From Mucilaginibacter aquariorum (lineage in GTDB: Bacteria; Bacteroidota; Bacteroidia; Sphingobacteriales; Sphingobacteriaceae): DNA of 64,000 bases. The DNA is taken from NCBI RefSeq assembly GCF_024498135.1, contig NZ_JANHOH010000006.1:1-64000 (forward strand), written 5' to 3'. The position numbers were made by a program, and so were the translations under genes. Positions within the stretch are counted from its first letter, which is position 1. Every line of letters begins with the position of its first letter. The notes under the pieces were generated by a model. That model ran no database searches. It was not told the origin of the DNA and saw nothing but the letters and a program-made list of their open reading frames with translations. This document shows positions 9,079-17,566 of the stretch, one piece after another.

Positions 9079-10785
9079 ATGAACAAGTTTACAGGCATAG
9101 ATTACACAATTTTTGTGATCTATTTTATCGTAGTATCCGGCTACGGCTACTGGATTTACAGCCGCAAAAAAATTAAAGGGGTTTCAGACAGCAAAGACTT
9201 CTTCCTTGCCGAAGGCTCTTTAACATGGTGGGCCATTGGCGCATCGCTCATCGCTTCAAATATTTCTGCCGAGCAATTTATTGGCACCAGCGGGCAAGGT
9301 TTTGCAGTTGGCCTGGCTGTTGCTGCATACGAATGGGTTGCTGCTATTGCACTAATTATTGTGGCCGTATGGTTTATACCGGTGTATCTTAAAAATAAGA
9401 TATTCACTATGCCGCAATTTCTGCATAACCGTTATAATGAAACGGTGAGCTTTATTATGGCCATTTTTTGGTTGCTGTTGTATGTGCTTGTAAATCTTAC
9501 CTCGATACTGTATTTGGGTGCGCTTGCCATTAATAGCTTAGCTGGCGGCGGGTATTTACATGAGATTATTATTGCACTGGCCATTTTTGCCTTGTTCATT
9601 ACACTTGGCGGTATGAAGGTTATTGGTTTTACCGATGTTATACAGGTGTTGGTTTTAGTTATTGGCGGGTTGGCTACCACTTACATTGCTTTAACTTTAG
9701 TAAGCAAGCACTTTGGCCTTGGTGAAAGTGCTGTGGCGGGGTTAACCGCAATGCTTAAGGATGCGCCAGACCATTTCCAGATGATAATGGCTAAACCTAA
9801 ACCCGGTGCATCACAAATAGAGATCAACAAATATTTAGCCTTACCTGGTATTGCCATGTATTTTGCCGGCCAGTGGATAGTTAATTTGAACTATTGGGGT
9901 TGCAACCAGTATATTACACAAAGGGCTTTAGGTGCCGATCTTAAAACTGCCCGCACGGGGATCTTGTTTGCCGGATTAATGAAACTGGCAATGCCCATAA
10001 TAGTTGTGTTGCCCGGTATAGCAGCTTACGTGCTTTACAAGAATGGCGCACTGCAACAAGAAATGACTTCGGGCGGTAATTTTAATGCGGATAATGCTTA
10101 TTCCGCTATATTGGGCTTTTTACCTACCGGGCTTAAGGGCCTTTCTGTTGCCGCGCTTACTGCAGCAATTGTTGCTTCACTTGCAGGGAAAGCCAATAGC
10201 ATAAGTACTATTTTTACCCTTGATATTTATAAGAAACACATAGCTAAGGATGCCAGCGAGAAAAAAATGGTTATTGTTGGTAAAATAGTGATCCTGGCTG
10301 CTTTAGTGTTTTCTATAATGCTTACCTGGAAAGATCTTTTAGGCATAAGTGGTGAAGGTGGTTTTACCTACATTCAAAAATATACAGGTTACATTAGCCC
10401 GGGTATATTTGCCATATTTATTTTAGGTTTCTTTTGGAAAAGAACTACCGGGGCTGCGGCCATTGCAGGTATTTTAACCGGGTTTGGCATGTCGGTACTG
10501 TTTAACAACTTTGCACCGGCTTTATTTGGTCACGAAACACTATTGTACACGGCATTTCCTACTGGCGATGCTAAAGGCACCTGGCAAATCCCGTTCCTGA
10601 TATGCATGGGGCTATCATTCTTCTTTACTGTTTTAGTAATGGTAGTTGTTAGCTTTGCAGGACCTAAGGTTAACCCTAAAGCTTTTGATATTCCCAAAAG
10701 CATGTTCAAGGTTGACCGCTCGACACTTGCACTTATCATAGTAACATTATTATTGCTTACTATGCTTTATGTTAAATTTTGGTAG
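9079..10785 (+). CDS. Sodium/solute symporter (SSS family), likely L-arabinose importer
   Basis: A 568-residue inner-membrane protein with about 14 hydrophobic helices, the usual size for SSS sugar carriers. Family features include the opening helix FTGIDYTIFVIYFIVVSGYG, the cytoplasmic segment FFLAEGSLTWWAIGASLIAS, the sodium-site region SNISAEQFIGTSGQGFAVGL, and NYWGCNQYITQRALGA in the middle. Sugar-specific SSS proteins (SglT/AraT type) share these. Arabinose as substrate is inferred from its place directly after araA and before the Nudix regulator, which it faces convergently. Confidence 0.85.
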   Translation: MNKFTGIDYTIFVIYFIVVSGYGYWIYSRKKIKGVSDSKDFFLAEGSLTWWAIGASLIASNISAEQFIGTSGQGFAVGLAVAAYEWVAAIALIIVAVWFIPVYLKNKIFTMPQFLHNRYNETVSFIMAIFWLLLYVLVNLTSILYLGALAINSLAGGGYLHEIIIALAIFALFITLGGMKVIGFTDVIQVLVLVIGGLATTYIALTLVSKHFGLGESAVAGLTAMLKDAPDHFQMIMAKPKPGASQIEINKYLALPGIAMYFAGQWIVNLNYWGCNQYITQRALGADLKTARTGILFAGLMKLAMPIIVVLPGIAAYVLYKNGALQQEMTSGGNFNADNAYSAILGFLPTGLKGLSVAALTAAIVASLAGKANSISTIFTLDIYKKHIAKDASEKKMVIVGKIVILAALVFSIMLTWKDLLGISGEGGFTYIQKYTGYISPGIFAIFILGFFWKRTTGAAAIAGILTGFGMSVLFNNFAPALFGHETLLYTAFPTGDAKGTWQIPFLICMGLSFFFTVLVMVVVSFAGPKVNPKAFDIPKSMFKVDRSTLALIIVTLLLLTMLYVKFW

Positions 10786-10840
10786 CAGATACTAATAAAG
10801 AAAAAGCAAAGATCATTATAAAATGATCGCAAGTACCGAA

Positions 10841-10877
10841 CCAACCCATCTCAGCATTAAAAAATGAGGTGGGTTGG
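10841..10877. terminator. Bidirectional terminator between the symporter and the Nudix regulator
   Basis: Arms CCAACCCATCTCA and TGAGGTGGGTTGG pair over 13 bp with one G-T wobble around an 11-nt A-rich loop. The hairpin overlaps the last codons of the convergent regulator gene. A smaller hairpin, GATCATT-ATAA-AATGATC, sits at 10811-10828. Confidence 0.65.
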
Positions 10878-11564
10878 GTTAGGTATAAAATTCAGGAATG
10901 ATTGAAAATTTGCATAATAGTTTTGCATATTAAGCTGGTAATAAAATGCACCACGCTTAGATCCGGATTTATCCTTTTCATCCTGTTTTATAAGCAGGCC
11001 CGTAGCAAGTACCCTTTTGCTGAAATTTCTTTTATCGATAGTAGTGTTATACACACTTTCGTACAGATTTTGTAATTGTGGGATTGTGAATCGTGATGGC
11101 AGTAATTCAAACATTATAGGGTGCAGGGCAGCCTTATATCTCAGGCGTCTTTTGGCCATTTCAACCATTTCTTGCTGGTCAAATATTAGCTTGGGTAAAC
11201 GCTTAAGTGCAAACCACTCGGGATGATACTCGGCGCTTATTTGCGTTTCATATTTGTTAAGATCTATCAATGCAAAATAGGCGGTAGAAATGGTCCTTTC
11301 TATCGGGTCACGGTCAGGATCGCTAAAAGTGTGCAACTGTTCAAGATACATGCCGTCGAGCCCTGTTAGCTGTTTCAAAATACGGTTTGATGCCTGGTCT
11401 AGGTTTTCATTCCCCTGCACAAACCCGCCCATTAAGCTCCATTTACCTTTCTCTGGCTCAAAGCCACGTTTTATAAGAAGTATTTTTAGGTTTTCTCCGT
11501 CAAAGCCAAAAATTATACAATCAACAGCATTAAGACCACGGCTTTGCTTATAGTATCTATTCAT
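10857..11564 (-). CDS. araR: Nudix-type transcriptional regulator of arabinose genes (AraR/NrtR-like)
   Basis: A 235-residue protein with a Nudix fold (residues 10-145) followed by a winged-helix DNA-binding region (about 150-225). The Nudix box is present in outline from G47 to L69, but the three Glu of the REUxEE core (positions 62, 65 and 66) are I, Q and L, so hydrolysis is not expected. Loss of catalytic residues with an added winged helix is typical of the NrtR/AraR regulators, and in Bacteroides a regulator of this type senses L-arabinose. It is convergent with the symporter gene and divergent from galM. The effector is inferred from context. Confidence 0.85.
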   Translation of the reverse strand: MNRYYKQSRGLNAVDCIIFGFDGENLKILLIKRGFEPEKGKWSLMGGFVQGNENLDQASNRILKQLTGLDGMYLEQLHTFSDPDRDPIERTISTAYFALIDLNKYETQISAEYHPEWFALKRLPKLIFDQQEMVEMAKRRLRYKAALHPIMFELLPSRFTIPQLQNLYESVYNTTIDKRNFSKRVLATGLLIKQDEKDKSGSKRGAFYYQLNMQNYYANFQSFLNFIPNPTHLIF

Positions 11565-11647
11565 TTATAAATGAGGTATTCGTTTTAAACAAATTTAACA
11601 TTTTTTTTAACTTACTAACGGGTCAATATGCCGGTTTACAACTAAAA

Positions 11648-11689
11648 TACTATTTTTAATTGTTTATTATACAGTTAAAAATAATAGTA
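11648..11689. promoter_or_regulatory. Long imperfect inverted repeat upstream of galM and the regulator
   Basis: TACTATTTTTAA on the left and TTAAAAATAATAGTA on the right are inverted copies that differ by a 3-nt insertion. They lie between the divergent regulator and galM genes. This is a plausible site for the Nudix regulator, controlling itself and the galM-GH51 unit. Confidence 0.4.
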
Positions 11690-11798
11690 CTATATTAGCT
11701 AATAATAGCAGTCAATCTGTTAACTCTTTCAATAAATAAACCAATTATAATAACCAATACATAGGATTTAAACCCCGATGTTATTTAAGTAGCTAATT

Positions 11799-12971
11799 AT
11801 GTGCAAGAAATTTTTTAACGGTACCCTTTTTGCCGCTGGTATTTTTTTTACTGTGGCTTGCAATAACATATCAAAGCCCAAACAAACTTCAGATGTTGCT
11901 GATAGCCTGCAGAACATAATACCCGATAGCGCATCCTTTAATGCAAAAGTTGAGAATAAGCAAGTTAAGCTTTACACGTTAAAAAATAAAAACGGCGTTG
12001 AGGTTGCTATAACCAATTATGGGGGCCGCCTGGTAAGCTTGCTCGTTCCCGACAGGAAGGGCAAACTTGTTGATGTGATTCTTGGGTATGAAAATTTAAA
12101 GAACTACCGTGAGCTTAAAGAAAATTATTTTGGTGCTCTTATAGGCAGGTATGGTAACCGTATTGCAAAGGGAAAATTTACTTTGGATGGTAAGCTATAT
12201 CAGGTAAATGTTAATGATGGCCCTAATTCCTTACACGGCGGAGCTAATGGTTTTTTTAAACAGGTTTGGGATGTTACAAAAGTAACCGGGCAAACGCTCG
12301 AGTTGTCCTATTTGTCAAAAGATGGAGAAGAGGGGTATCCCGGCAACCTTAAAATAATTGTTGCCTACACACTTAAAGACGATAATTCTTTAGAAATAGC
12401 CTACCAAGCAACTACTGATAAGACAACGGTAATTAACCTTACAAACCATGCTTATTTTAACTTGAATGGGGCATCAGGCACAAACGGAATTACCAATCAT
12501 CTTCTGCAAATAAATGCTGATGCTTACACGCCGGTTGATAGCTTGCTTATACCAACCGGGAAAGTTGAAACGGTAAAAGGCAGTGCTTTCGATTTTACTA
12601 CAGCCAAAGCTATAGGGAAGGATATTGGCTTAAAGGACCAACAACTTGCTTACGGGAAGGGGTACGATCATAACTTTGTACTTAATAAACACCGGGATAA
12701 TGAAGCTGTTGTCACCTTATTAAGCCCTGTCACGGGCATACAAATGCAGGTTTTTACCACTGAACCGGGCATTCAATTTTATAGCGGAAACTTTTTAAAA
12801 GGAGATGACAAAAACGGAAAAGGTGGGGTTGCCTATAAATATCGCTCTGCTTTATGTCTGGAAACGCAGCATTTTCCTGATTCGCCAAACCAGCCGGGTT
12901 TCCCTTCAACTGTATTAACCCCGGGAAAGGCTTATAATACTGTTACCACTTATTCATTCACTACTAAATAA
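11799..12971 (+). CDS. galM: Aldose 1-epimerase, lipoprotein
   Basis: Interconverts alpha and beta anomers of aldoses, which speeds use of sugars released by glycosidases. The 390-residue product starts with a lipoprotein signal (hydrophobic AAGIFFTVAC, lipobox Cys near residue 21), so it should be membrane-anchored. Catalytic residues are visible: a His in SLHGGANGFFKQVWD, a His in TNHAYFNLNG and the Glu in CLETQHFPDSPNQ. A start at 11799 gives the lipobox at the usual distance. It is followed 29 nt later by the GH51 gene, and the two probably form one unit. Confidence 0.9.
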   Translation: MCKKFFNGTLFAAGIFFTVACNNISKPKQTSDVADSLQNIIPDSASFNAKVENKQVKLYTLKNKNGVEVAITNYGGRLVSLLVPDRKGKLVDVILGYENLKNYRELKENYFGALIGRYGNRIAKGKFTLDGKLYQVNVNDGPNSLHGGANGFFKQVWDVTKVTGQTLELSYLSKDGEEGYPGNLKIIVAYTLKDDNSLEIAYQATTDKTTVINLTNHAYFNLNGASGTNGITNHLLQINADAYTPVDSLLIPTGKVETVKGSAFDFTTAKAIGKDIGLKDQQLAYGKGYDHNFVLNKHRDNEAVVTLLSPVTGIQMQVFTTEPGIQFYSGNFLKGDDKNGKGGVAYKYRSALCLETQHFPDSPNQPGFPSTVLTPGKAYNTVTTYSFTTK

Positions 12972-13000
12972 TAGAAATCCAATCACAATTTAATATAACC

Positions 13001-14968
13001 ATGAAAAGGATAGTTGTACTGTTTGCATTAACATTTGTTTGTTTTGCGGCTGTTTGTCAGGAAGAAAAAGTTTATACCGTAGCCGCCAATCAAATAAAGG
13101 CGCAGGTATCGCCAACAATGTATGGGATATTTTTTGAAGATATTAATATGGCTGCCGATGGTGGCGTTTATGCCGAATTGGTGAAGAACCGTTCTTTCGA
13201 ATTTAATACCGCGCTGGCAGGCTGGCAACAGCAACAAAAAAATGGCGGGGCGGGTAGCATAACGGTAGTGAATAGGAGCGACGAGCGGCCCGAAAATCCT
13301 CATATCATCAAAGTAAATGTTACATCTCCTGTTGGATATTTTGGTTTATCTAACGAAGGTTTCCGTGGTATGGGTATTAAAAAGGGCGAAACATACAGTT
13401 TTTCTGTTATGGCACGCAACCCATTAAAAAGCAAAACTACCATAGTTGTTGAGCTGCATAGTGCTAAAGGCCAGATTATTGGCAAGGCCCAATTAATACC
13501 TGTGGCAATAGGTTGGCAAAAATATAACATAAAGTTCGTAGCAAGCGCTACCGAAAATAAGGCATCTTTATTTGTTTGGCTTAAAGGCAAAGGGGCTATA
13601 GATCTCGATATGATCTCACTATTCCCAAGCCATACTTGGAAGAACAGACCGGGCGGCTTGCGGGCAGATCTGGTACAAAAACTGGCCGACCTTAAACCCG
13701 GCTTTTTGCGGTTCCCTGGTGGTTGTATAGTAGAAGGCCGTGACCTTGCAAACCGTTATCAGTGGAAAAAAAGCATTGGTGATATTGATAAGCGCGAGAA
13801 CATTATTAATAGATGGAACACCGAATTCGGCCATCGCCTTACTCCGGATTATTATCAAACATTCGGGTTAGGGTTTATGGAATATTTTTTAACTGCCGAA
13901 GATATAGGTGCAACACCTTTACCCATATTAAATTGTGGTATGGCTTGTCAGTTTAATACAGGGCAGTTGGTGGCGATGGATAAGTTAGACCCTTATGTGC
14001 AAGACGCTCTGGATCTTATTGAATTTGCAAACGGCGGCTTAGATACCAAATGGGGGAAACTGCGCGCGGAGTTAGGGCATCCAAAACCTTTTAATTTAAA
14101 AATGTTGGGTGTAGGCAATGAGCAATGGGGAGAACAATATATTGAAAGGTGGAAAATATTCACCAAAGCTATAAAAGACAAGTATCCGGATATTAAAATA
14201 ATTTCGAGCGTGGGGCCTTTTGCCGGGGGCAAGGAATTTGATTTGTTAAACAAGACCTTTAGGGAGCTAGATGCAGATATTTTGGATGAGCATTATTATA
14301 ATGGGCCTAAATGGTTTTTAGAAAATGCAAAGCGCTATGACAACTATGACCGCAAAGGGCCTAAAATATTTGCCGGTGAATATGCGGCACAAAGTGTTAC
14401 TACAGGTAGCCCTGATAATAAAAATACCCTGGAATGCGCCCTTGCTGAAGCCGCTTTTATGACCGGGCTTGAACGTAATGCTGATGTAGTAACCATGGCT
14501 TCGTATGCGCCGTTATTTGCCCATGTAGATGCATGGCAATGGACGCCCGACCTGATATGGTTTGATAACTTACGGTCATACGGTACTCCTAATTATTACG
14601 TGCAGCAACTTTTCTCACTAAACAAGGGGACAGATGTTGTACCACTTTTAGAAGGTACCGAAATGATTAGCGGCCGGGATGGTTGTTACGCTACAGCATG
14701 TTTGGATAAAAACAAGAAAGAACTGATTATTAAGTTTGTAAACAGCGGGGCCAAAAGTCAGTCGGTAGTATTTAACATTGAAGGAATGGATATTAAAAAC
14801 CAGGCTACGGTAACTTCATTAGGCAATACAGATAAAACGATTGTAAATTCGTTAGATAAGCCTAAGGCCATAAGTCCTGTTGATAGTACGCTTGCTGTGA
14901 ATGGTAAGGCCGTAAAACTTACCGTTGAGTCTTACACCTTTAAGGTAATAAAGCTTAAGAGTATATGA
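13001..14968 (+). CDS. GH51 alpha-L-arabinofuranosidase, secreted
   Basis: Removes terminal alpha-L-arabinofuranose from arabinan or arabinoxylan fragments. The 655-residue protein has a signal peptide (MKRIVVLFALTFVCFAAVC). Around residues 65-205 it carries a beta-sandwich insert resembling a carbohydrate-binding module of the CBM4/9 type, then the GH51 barrel and a C-terminal beta domain. E374 in GVGNEQWGEQY is the acid/base and E460 in FAGEYAA the nucleophile. It lies downstream of galM. Together with the GH127 and GH27 enzymes it gives a set of different arabinose-releasing activities. Confidence 0.93.
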   Translation: MKRIVVLFALTFVCFAAVCQEEKVYTVAANQIKAQVSPTMYGIFFEDINMAADGGVYAELVKNRSFEFNTALAGWQQQQKNGGAGSITVVNRSDERPENPHIIKVNVTSPVGYFGLSNEGFRGMGIKKGETYSFSVMARNPLKSKTTIVVELHSAKGQIIGKAQLIPVAIGWQKYNIKFVASATENKASLFVWLKGKGAIDLDMISLFPSHTWKNRPGGLRADLVQKLADLKPGFLRFPGGCIVEGRDLANRYQWKKSIGDIDKRENIINRWNTEFGHRLTPDYYQTFGLGFMEYFLTAEDIGATPLPILNCGMACQFNTGQLVAMDKLDPYVQDALDLIEFANGGLDTKWGKLRAELGHPKPFNLKMLGVGNEQWGEQYIERWKIFTKAIKDKYPDIKIISSVGPFAGGKEFDLLNKTFRELDADILDEHYYNGPKWFLENAKRYDNYDRKGPKIFAGEYAAQSVTTGSPDNKNTLECALAEAAFMTGLERNADVVTMASYAPLFAHVDAWQWTPDLIWFDNLRSYGTPNYYVQQLFSLNKGTDVVPLLEGTEMISGRDGCYATACLDKNKKELIIKFVNSGAKSQSVVFNIEGMDIKNQATVTSLGNTDKTIVNSLDKPKAISPVDSTLAVNGKAVKLTVESYTFKVIKLKSI

Positions 14969-15110
14969 TTATTCCTGGGTTGCAAATTAGAGAAGGCGTT
15001 TTGAAGCATATAATCCTTAGCTGGCTGAACTGATAAGTCAAATGCCAGTTTGCTGAAACGCTGTTTTCATAAACTGACGTTTGGTAAACGCTGCCAAATG
15101 TATTAATTGC

Positions 15111-15118
15111 TAATTTTG
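15111..15118 (+). promoter_or_regulatory. -7 box TAATTTTG upstream of map
   Basis: An exact match to the Bacteroidota -7 consensus TAnnTTTG, 20 nt before the map ATG. A TTTG occurs 27 nt upstream of it, which is longer than the usual spacing, so only the -7 element is supported. Confidence 0.5.
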
Positions 15119-15138
15119 CCACAGATAAAAACCTCAAA

Positions 15139-15903
15139 ATGTCTATAACTACCGAATACGAAAGAATTGGAATGCAACAAGCGAGTGATGCTGTTGCCAT
15201 CACTCTTAAAAAGATGCGTGAGTTTGCCAAACCGGGCATTTCAACCAAGGAACTTGATGAGTACGGCGGCGAATTGCTAACGCAGATGGGCGCGCGTTCT
15301 GCCCCTAAGTTAACCTATAGTTTCCCCGGGTATACATGTATTAGTATTAATGAGGAAGCTGCGCATGGCATACCATCAGTGGATAAAATTCTAAAAGAAG
15401 GTGACCTGGTAAATATTGATGTATCGGCAGAATTAAACGGCTATTGGGCCGACAATGGTGGCTCGTTTGTATTGGGCGAAGATATCCACGGCCATGGCAG
15501 GCTGGTAGAAGCATCGAAAGAGATATTGAAGAAGGCGATAAGCAACATTAAAGGTGGCGTAAAAATATCAGAAATAGGCAGGTTGATAGAAACTGAAGCC
15601 AAAAAAGCTGGCTACACGGTAATAAAAAATCTAACCGGGCATGGTGTTGGTCGCAGTTTGCACGAAGAACCCCATGAGATAGCCAACTACTGTGATAGGT
15701 ATAACACTACGCGTTTCAAAAAGAATTCGGTAGTAGCGATAGAGACATTCATTTCAACACGATCAACATTTGCCGATACACAGGCAGATGGCTGGACGCT
15801 AAGCGGTAATAAAGGCGGTTTTGTTGCGCAGCACGAGCATACCATTATGGTAACGGGCGGCGAGCCGGTGATATTTACAGCGCAGAACGGCATTTGGGAG
15901 TAA
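15139..15903 (+). CDS. map: Methionine aminopeptidase, type I
   Basis: Removes the initiator methionine from nascent proteins. The 254-residue length and pita-bread fold motifs match type Ia. Metal ligands can be read as the Asp pair in NIDVSAELNGYWADNGG, the His in GHGVGRSLHEEP, the Glu in VVAIETFIS and the Glu in QHEHTIMV. A His in EAAHGIP is the substrate-binding His. Bacteroidota often hold additional copies besides the one in the ribosomal-protein operon. It stands alone here, with its own -7 box. Confidence 0.93.
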   Translation: MSITTEYERIGMQQASDAVAITLKKMREFAKPGISTKELDEYGGELLTQMGARSAPKLTYSFPGYTCISINEEAAHGIPSVDKILKEGDLVNIDVSAELNGYWADNGGSFVLGEDIHGHGRLVEASKEILKKAISNIKGGVKISEIGRLIETEAKKAGYTVIKNLTGHGVGRSLHEEPHEIANYCDRYNTTRFKKNSVVAIETFISTRSTFADTQADGWTLSGNKGGFVAQHEHTIMVTGGEPVIFTAQNGIWE

Positions 15904-15906
15904 AGT

Positions 15907-15950
15907 AAACGTGTCAGTAACCCATTGTGTTCATTTTGTCAAACACGTTT
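15907..15950. repeat. Inverted repeat after map
   Basis: AAACGTGT and ACACGTTT, perfect 8-bp arms 28 nt apart, directly after the map stop. There is no T-rich tail of terminator length, so its role (weak terminator or operator for the next small gene) is open. Confidence 0.4.
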
Positions 15951-15981
15951 TAACGCTTACTTTAGGGGAAATTAATATCGG

Positions 15982-16269
15982 ATGAAAACTTTAACCGAAT
16001 TTAAAGAGTCATTGAATTTAGAACAGCCGATTAGTGGGCTCTCTGCGCAATTAAAAAGCCTTTGGTATGATGGCAAGGGCGACTGGCATCAAGCGCATGC
16101 CCAGGTTGATCATTTAACAGACAAAGAATCGGCGTGGGTGCACGCCTACCTGCACCGTAAAGAAGGTGATATTTGGAATGCTGATTACTGGTATAAAAAA
16201 GCACAGCAAGTGCGGCCAAACCTCTCTTTGGAAGAGGAATGGAAGCAGTTGGTATTACAATTACTTTGA
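15982..16269 (+). CDS. Small conserved hypothetical protein (95 aa)
   Basis: A soluble, mostly helical protein rich in Trp (WYDGKGDWHQAH, SAWVHAYLHRKEGDIWNADYWY). Short proteins with this W-H-A-Y-L-H-R pattern are common in Bacteroidota, often beside housekeeping genes; I know of no assigned function. The helix-turn-helix pattern resembles a single TPR-like hairpin. It is the last core-type gene before the defence island. Confidence 0.7.
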   Translation: MKTLTEFKESLNLEQPISGLSAQLKSLWYDGKGDWHQAHAQVDHLTDKESAWVHAYLHRKEGDIWNADYWYKKAQQVRPNLSLEEEWKQLVLQLL

Positions 16270-16547
16270 TTGAATAAGGCATGGCCTCACTGTGGGAGTT
16301 TATAACTTTGGACCACTACAGCTGTGGCCCGCATCTACAGTAAATAAAAAGCCTTAAATCTTTCGACTTAAGGCTTCTGAATTAAATGTAGAAGGAACCG
16401 GCAAAAGTTCTAACTTTTATGCTGATGTACAGGCAATTGCAGATGCTAAAAATATAATCGATTGCAGTTGAATCTCTAAATCGAAGCTATTGATCAAAAC
16501 TATTACAAAATTTACGAATTCAATCCAGATCAGCTGCGGCGATAAAG
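16270..16547. other. Left boundary region of the defence island; no gene, one terminator, one remnant
   Basis: There is no full gene here. After the terminator at 16349-16376, a plus-strand frame at about 16380-16485 encodes a short peptide with the segment NVEGTGKSSNFYADVQAIAD and ends at a stop with no start codon. It looks like the 3' scrap of a displaced gene. No direct repeat with the DNA next to tRNA-Met could be found, so the exact left junction is not fixed. Confidence 0.45.
16349..16376 (-). terminator. Terminator of the ATPase-TIR operon
   Basis: AAGCCTTAA and TTAAGGCTT arms enclose a 10-nt loop. Read on the minus strand, the second arm is followed by a T-rich tract (TTTTTATTT), while the plus side has no such tract. 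This fits termination of the minus-strand operon that ends at 16548. Confidence 0.65.
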
Positions 16548-17564
16548 CTAGTTTTTATTTGCCTCAATAAAGTTTATGATATTTTGGTAAGCAGTTTTTT
16601 CCTGTTCTTCGATCGTATTAGTAATCATATCTGCTATGCCAGATAGAAAGTCACTGATATCCTGATGGATTTGTTTAGCTATCCGCAACTTTTTAAGCTC
16701 TTCGATAGCGTTTGTGGGATCAATACCATCAAGCATCTTTTCACGCTCTTTAACTTGTGTTTTCCAAAATTCAACATATTTAATTCTGTCGGCAGTCTTG
16801 AAAATTTTCACGTCCTCGTGCCGGATAGGGAGAATTTTATTTTTGCTATTCCTATCTTTTAAAACATGCAGGACTTCAATCATGCAATTTTCTGATTTGA
16901 GGTATTCGTCACTAATGATCAATACAGCAAAATCAGAAGCCCGGATGGACTCCATAAAAGTCGATATGCTATCTTTATAAGTTAATTGATGATCGTCCAT
17001 CGCGGGAACGTACCCATTAGCTTTTAAAAACGCATAAAGATTATTTGCTGCGACTTTATGATGCCATTGGTATGATATAAAAATGCTTTTGCCACTAGCC
17101 TGCAGAATATGATTGTTTTTTAAACCAGTGTATTTGCCATTAGTCAAAATTATACCCGCATTCGTATCTGATCCCAATGCTTGGCTGAGCTTGTATATTT
17201 TCTTCGATTTGATTCCATAGGCCGTTTGGTTGTAAGCGATAGTCTGATCAGACTTTTCCACCTTAATGACAAACAATTGTTTTTCCTGATAGGTAACAAA
17301 TCCACTTTGAACAGAAGGTGCAGGTGATAACTTGGAAATAGCGTTAGCTAAAACAACGTTTACCTGGAAATCGGCGCTTAAACCCTTAACTGATATTTTA
17401 TTGTTTTTGCTCAGCATACCCAACATGATTATGCCACCGTTTGTATTGGAGAACGCACAAATCAATCGTCCCAATTCACTACTGGAGGGCAATAGTGCCT
17501 CATATTTCAAACGGTCGCTCTCCGGTAAGCCTATTTGATTTGTTACATATTCTTCAAACAGCAT
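16548..17564 (-). CDS. AlbA-TIR fusion protein, predicted NADase effector of a defence system
   Basis: A 338-residue protein with two parts. Residues 15-135 match the Schlafen AlbA_2 pattern (LGRLICAFSNTNGGIIMLGM, then an IYKLSQALGSD-like end), a nucleic-acid- or nucleotide-related domain. Residues 158-300 form a TIR domain: KSIFISYQWHHKVAANNLYA, ASDFAVLIISDEYLKSENC, with the conserved catalytic Glu at E230 (SENCMIEVL). Bacterial TIR domains of this kind cleave NAD+ or make cyclic ADP-ribose signals during phage defence. A Lys/Glu-rich helical tail follows. The start lies 2 nt from the stop of the upstream ATPase gene, so the two are co-expressed. I do not recognise the pair as a named system. 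Confidence 0.8.
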   Translation of the reverse strand: MLFEEYVTNQIGLPESDRLKYEALLPSSSELGRLICAFSNTNGGIIMLGMLSKNNKISVKGLSADFQVNVVLANAISKLSPAPSVQSGFVTYQEKQLFVIKVEKSDQTIAYNQTAYGIKSKKIYKLSQALGSDTNAGIILTNGKYTGLKNNHILQASGKSIFISYQWHHKVAANNLYAFLKANGYVPAMDDHQLTYKDSISTFMESIRASDFAVLIISDEYLKSENCMIEVLHVLKDRNSKNKILPIRHEDVKIFKTADRIKYVEFWKTQVKEREKMLDGIDPTNAIEELKKLRIAKQIHQDISDFLSGIADMITNTIEEQEKTAYQNIINFIEANKN

Positions 17565-17566
17565 CT

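Noticed and set aside
15080..15118. Full consensus promoter for map
   Set aside because: The TTTG and TAATTTTG boxes are 27 nt apart, beyond the usual 19-23 nt, so only the -7 box is reported.
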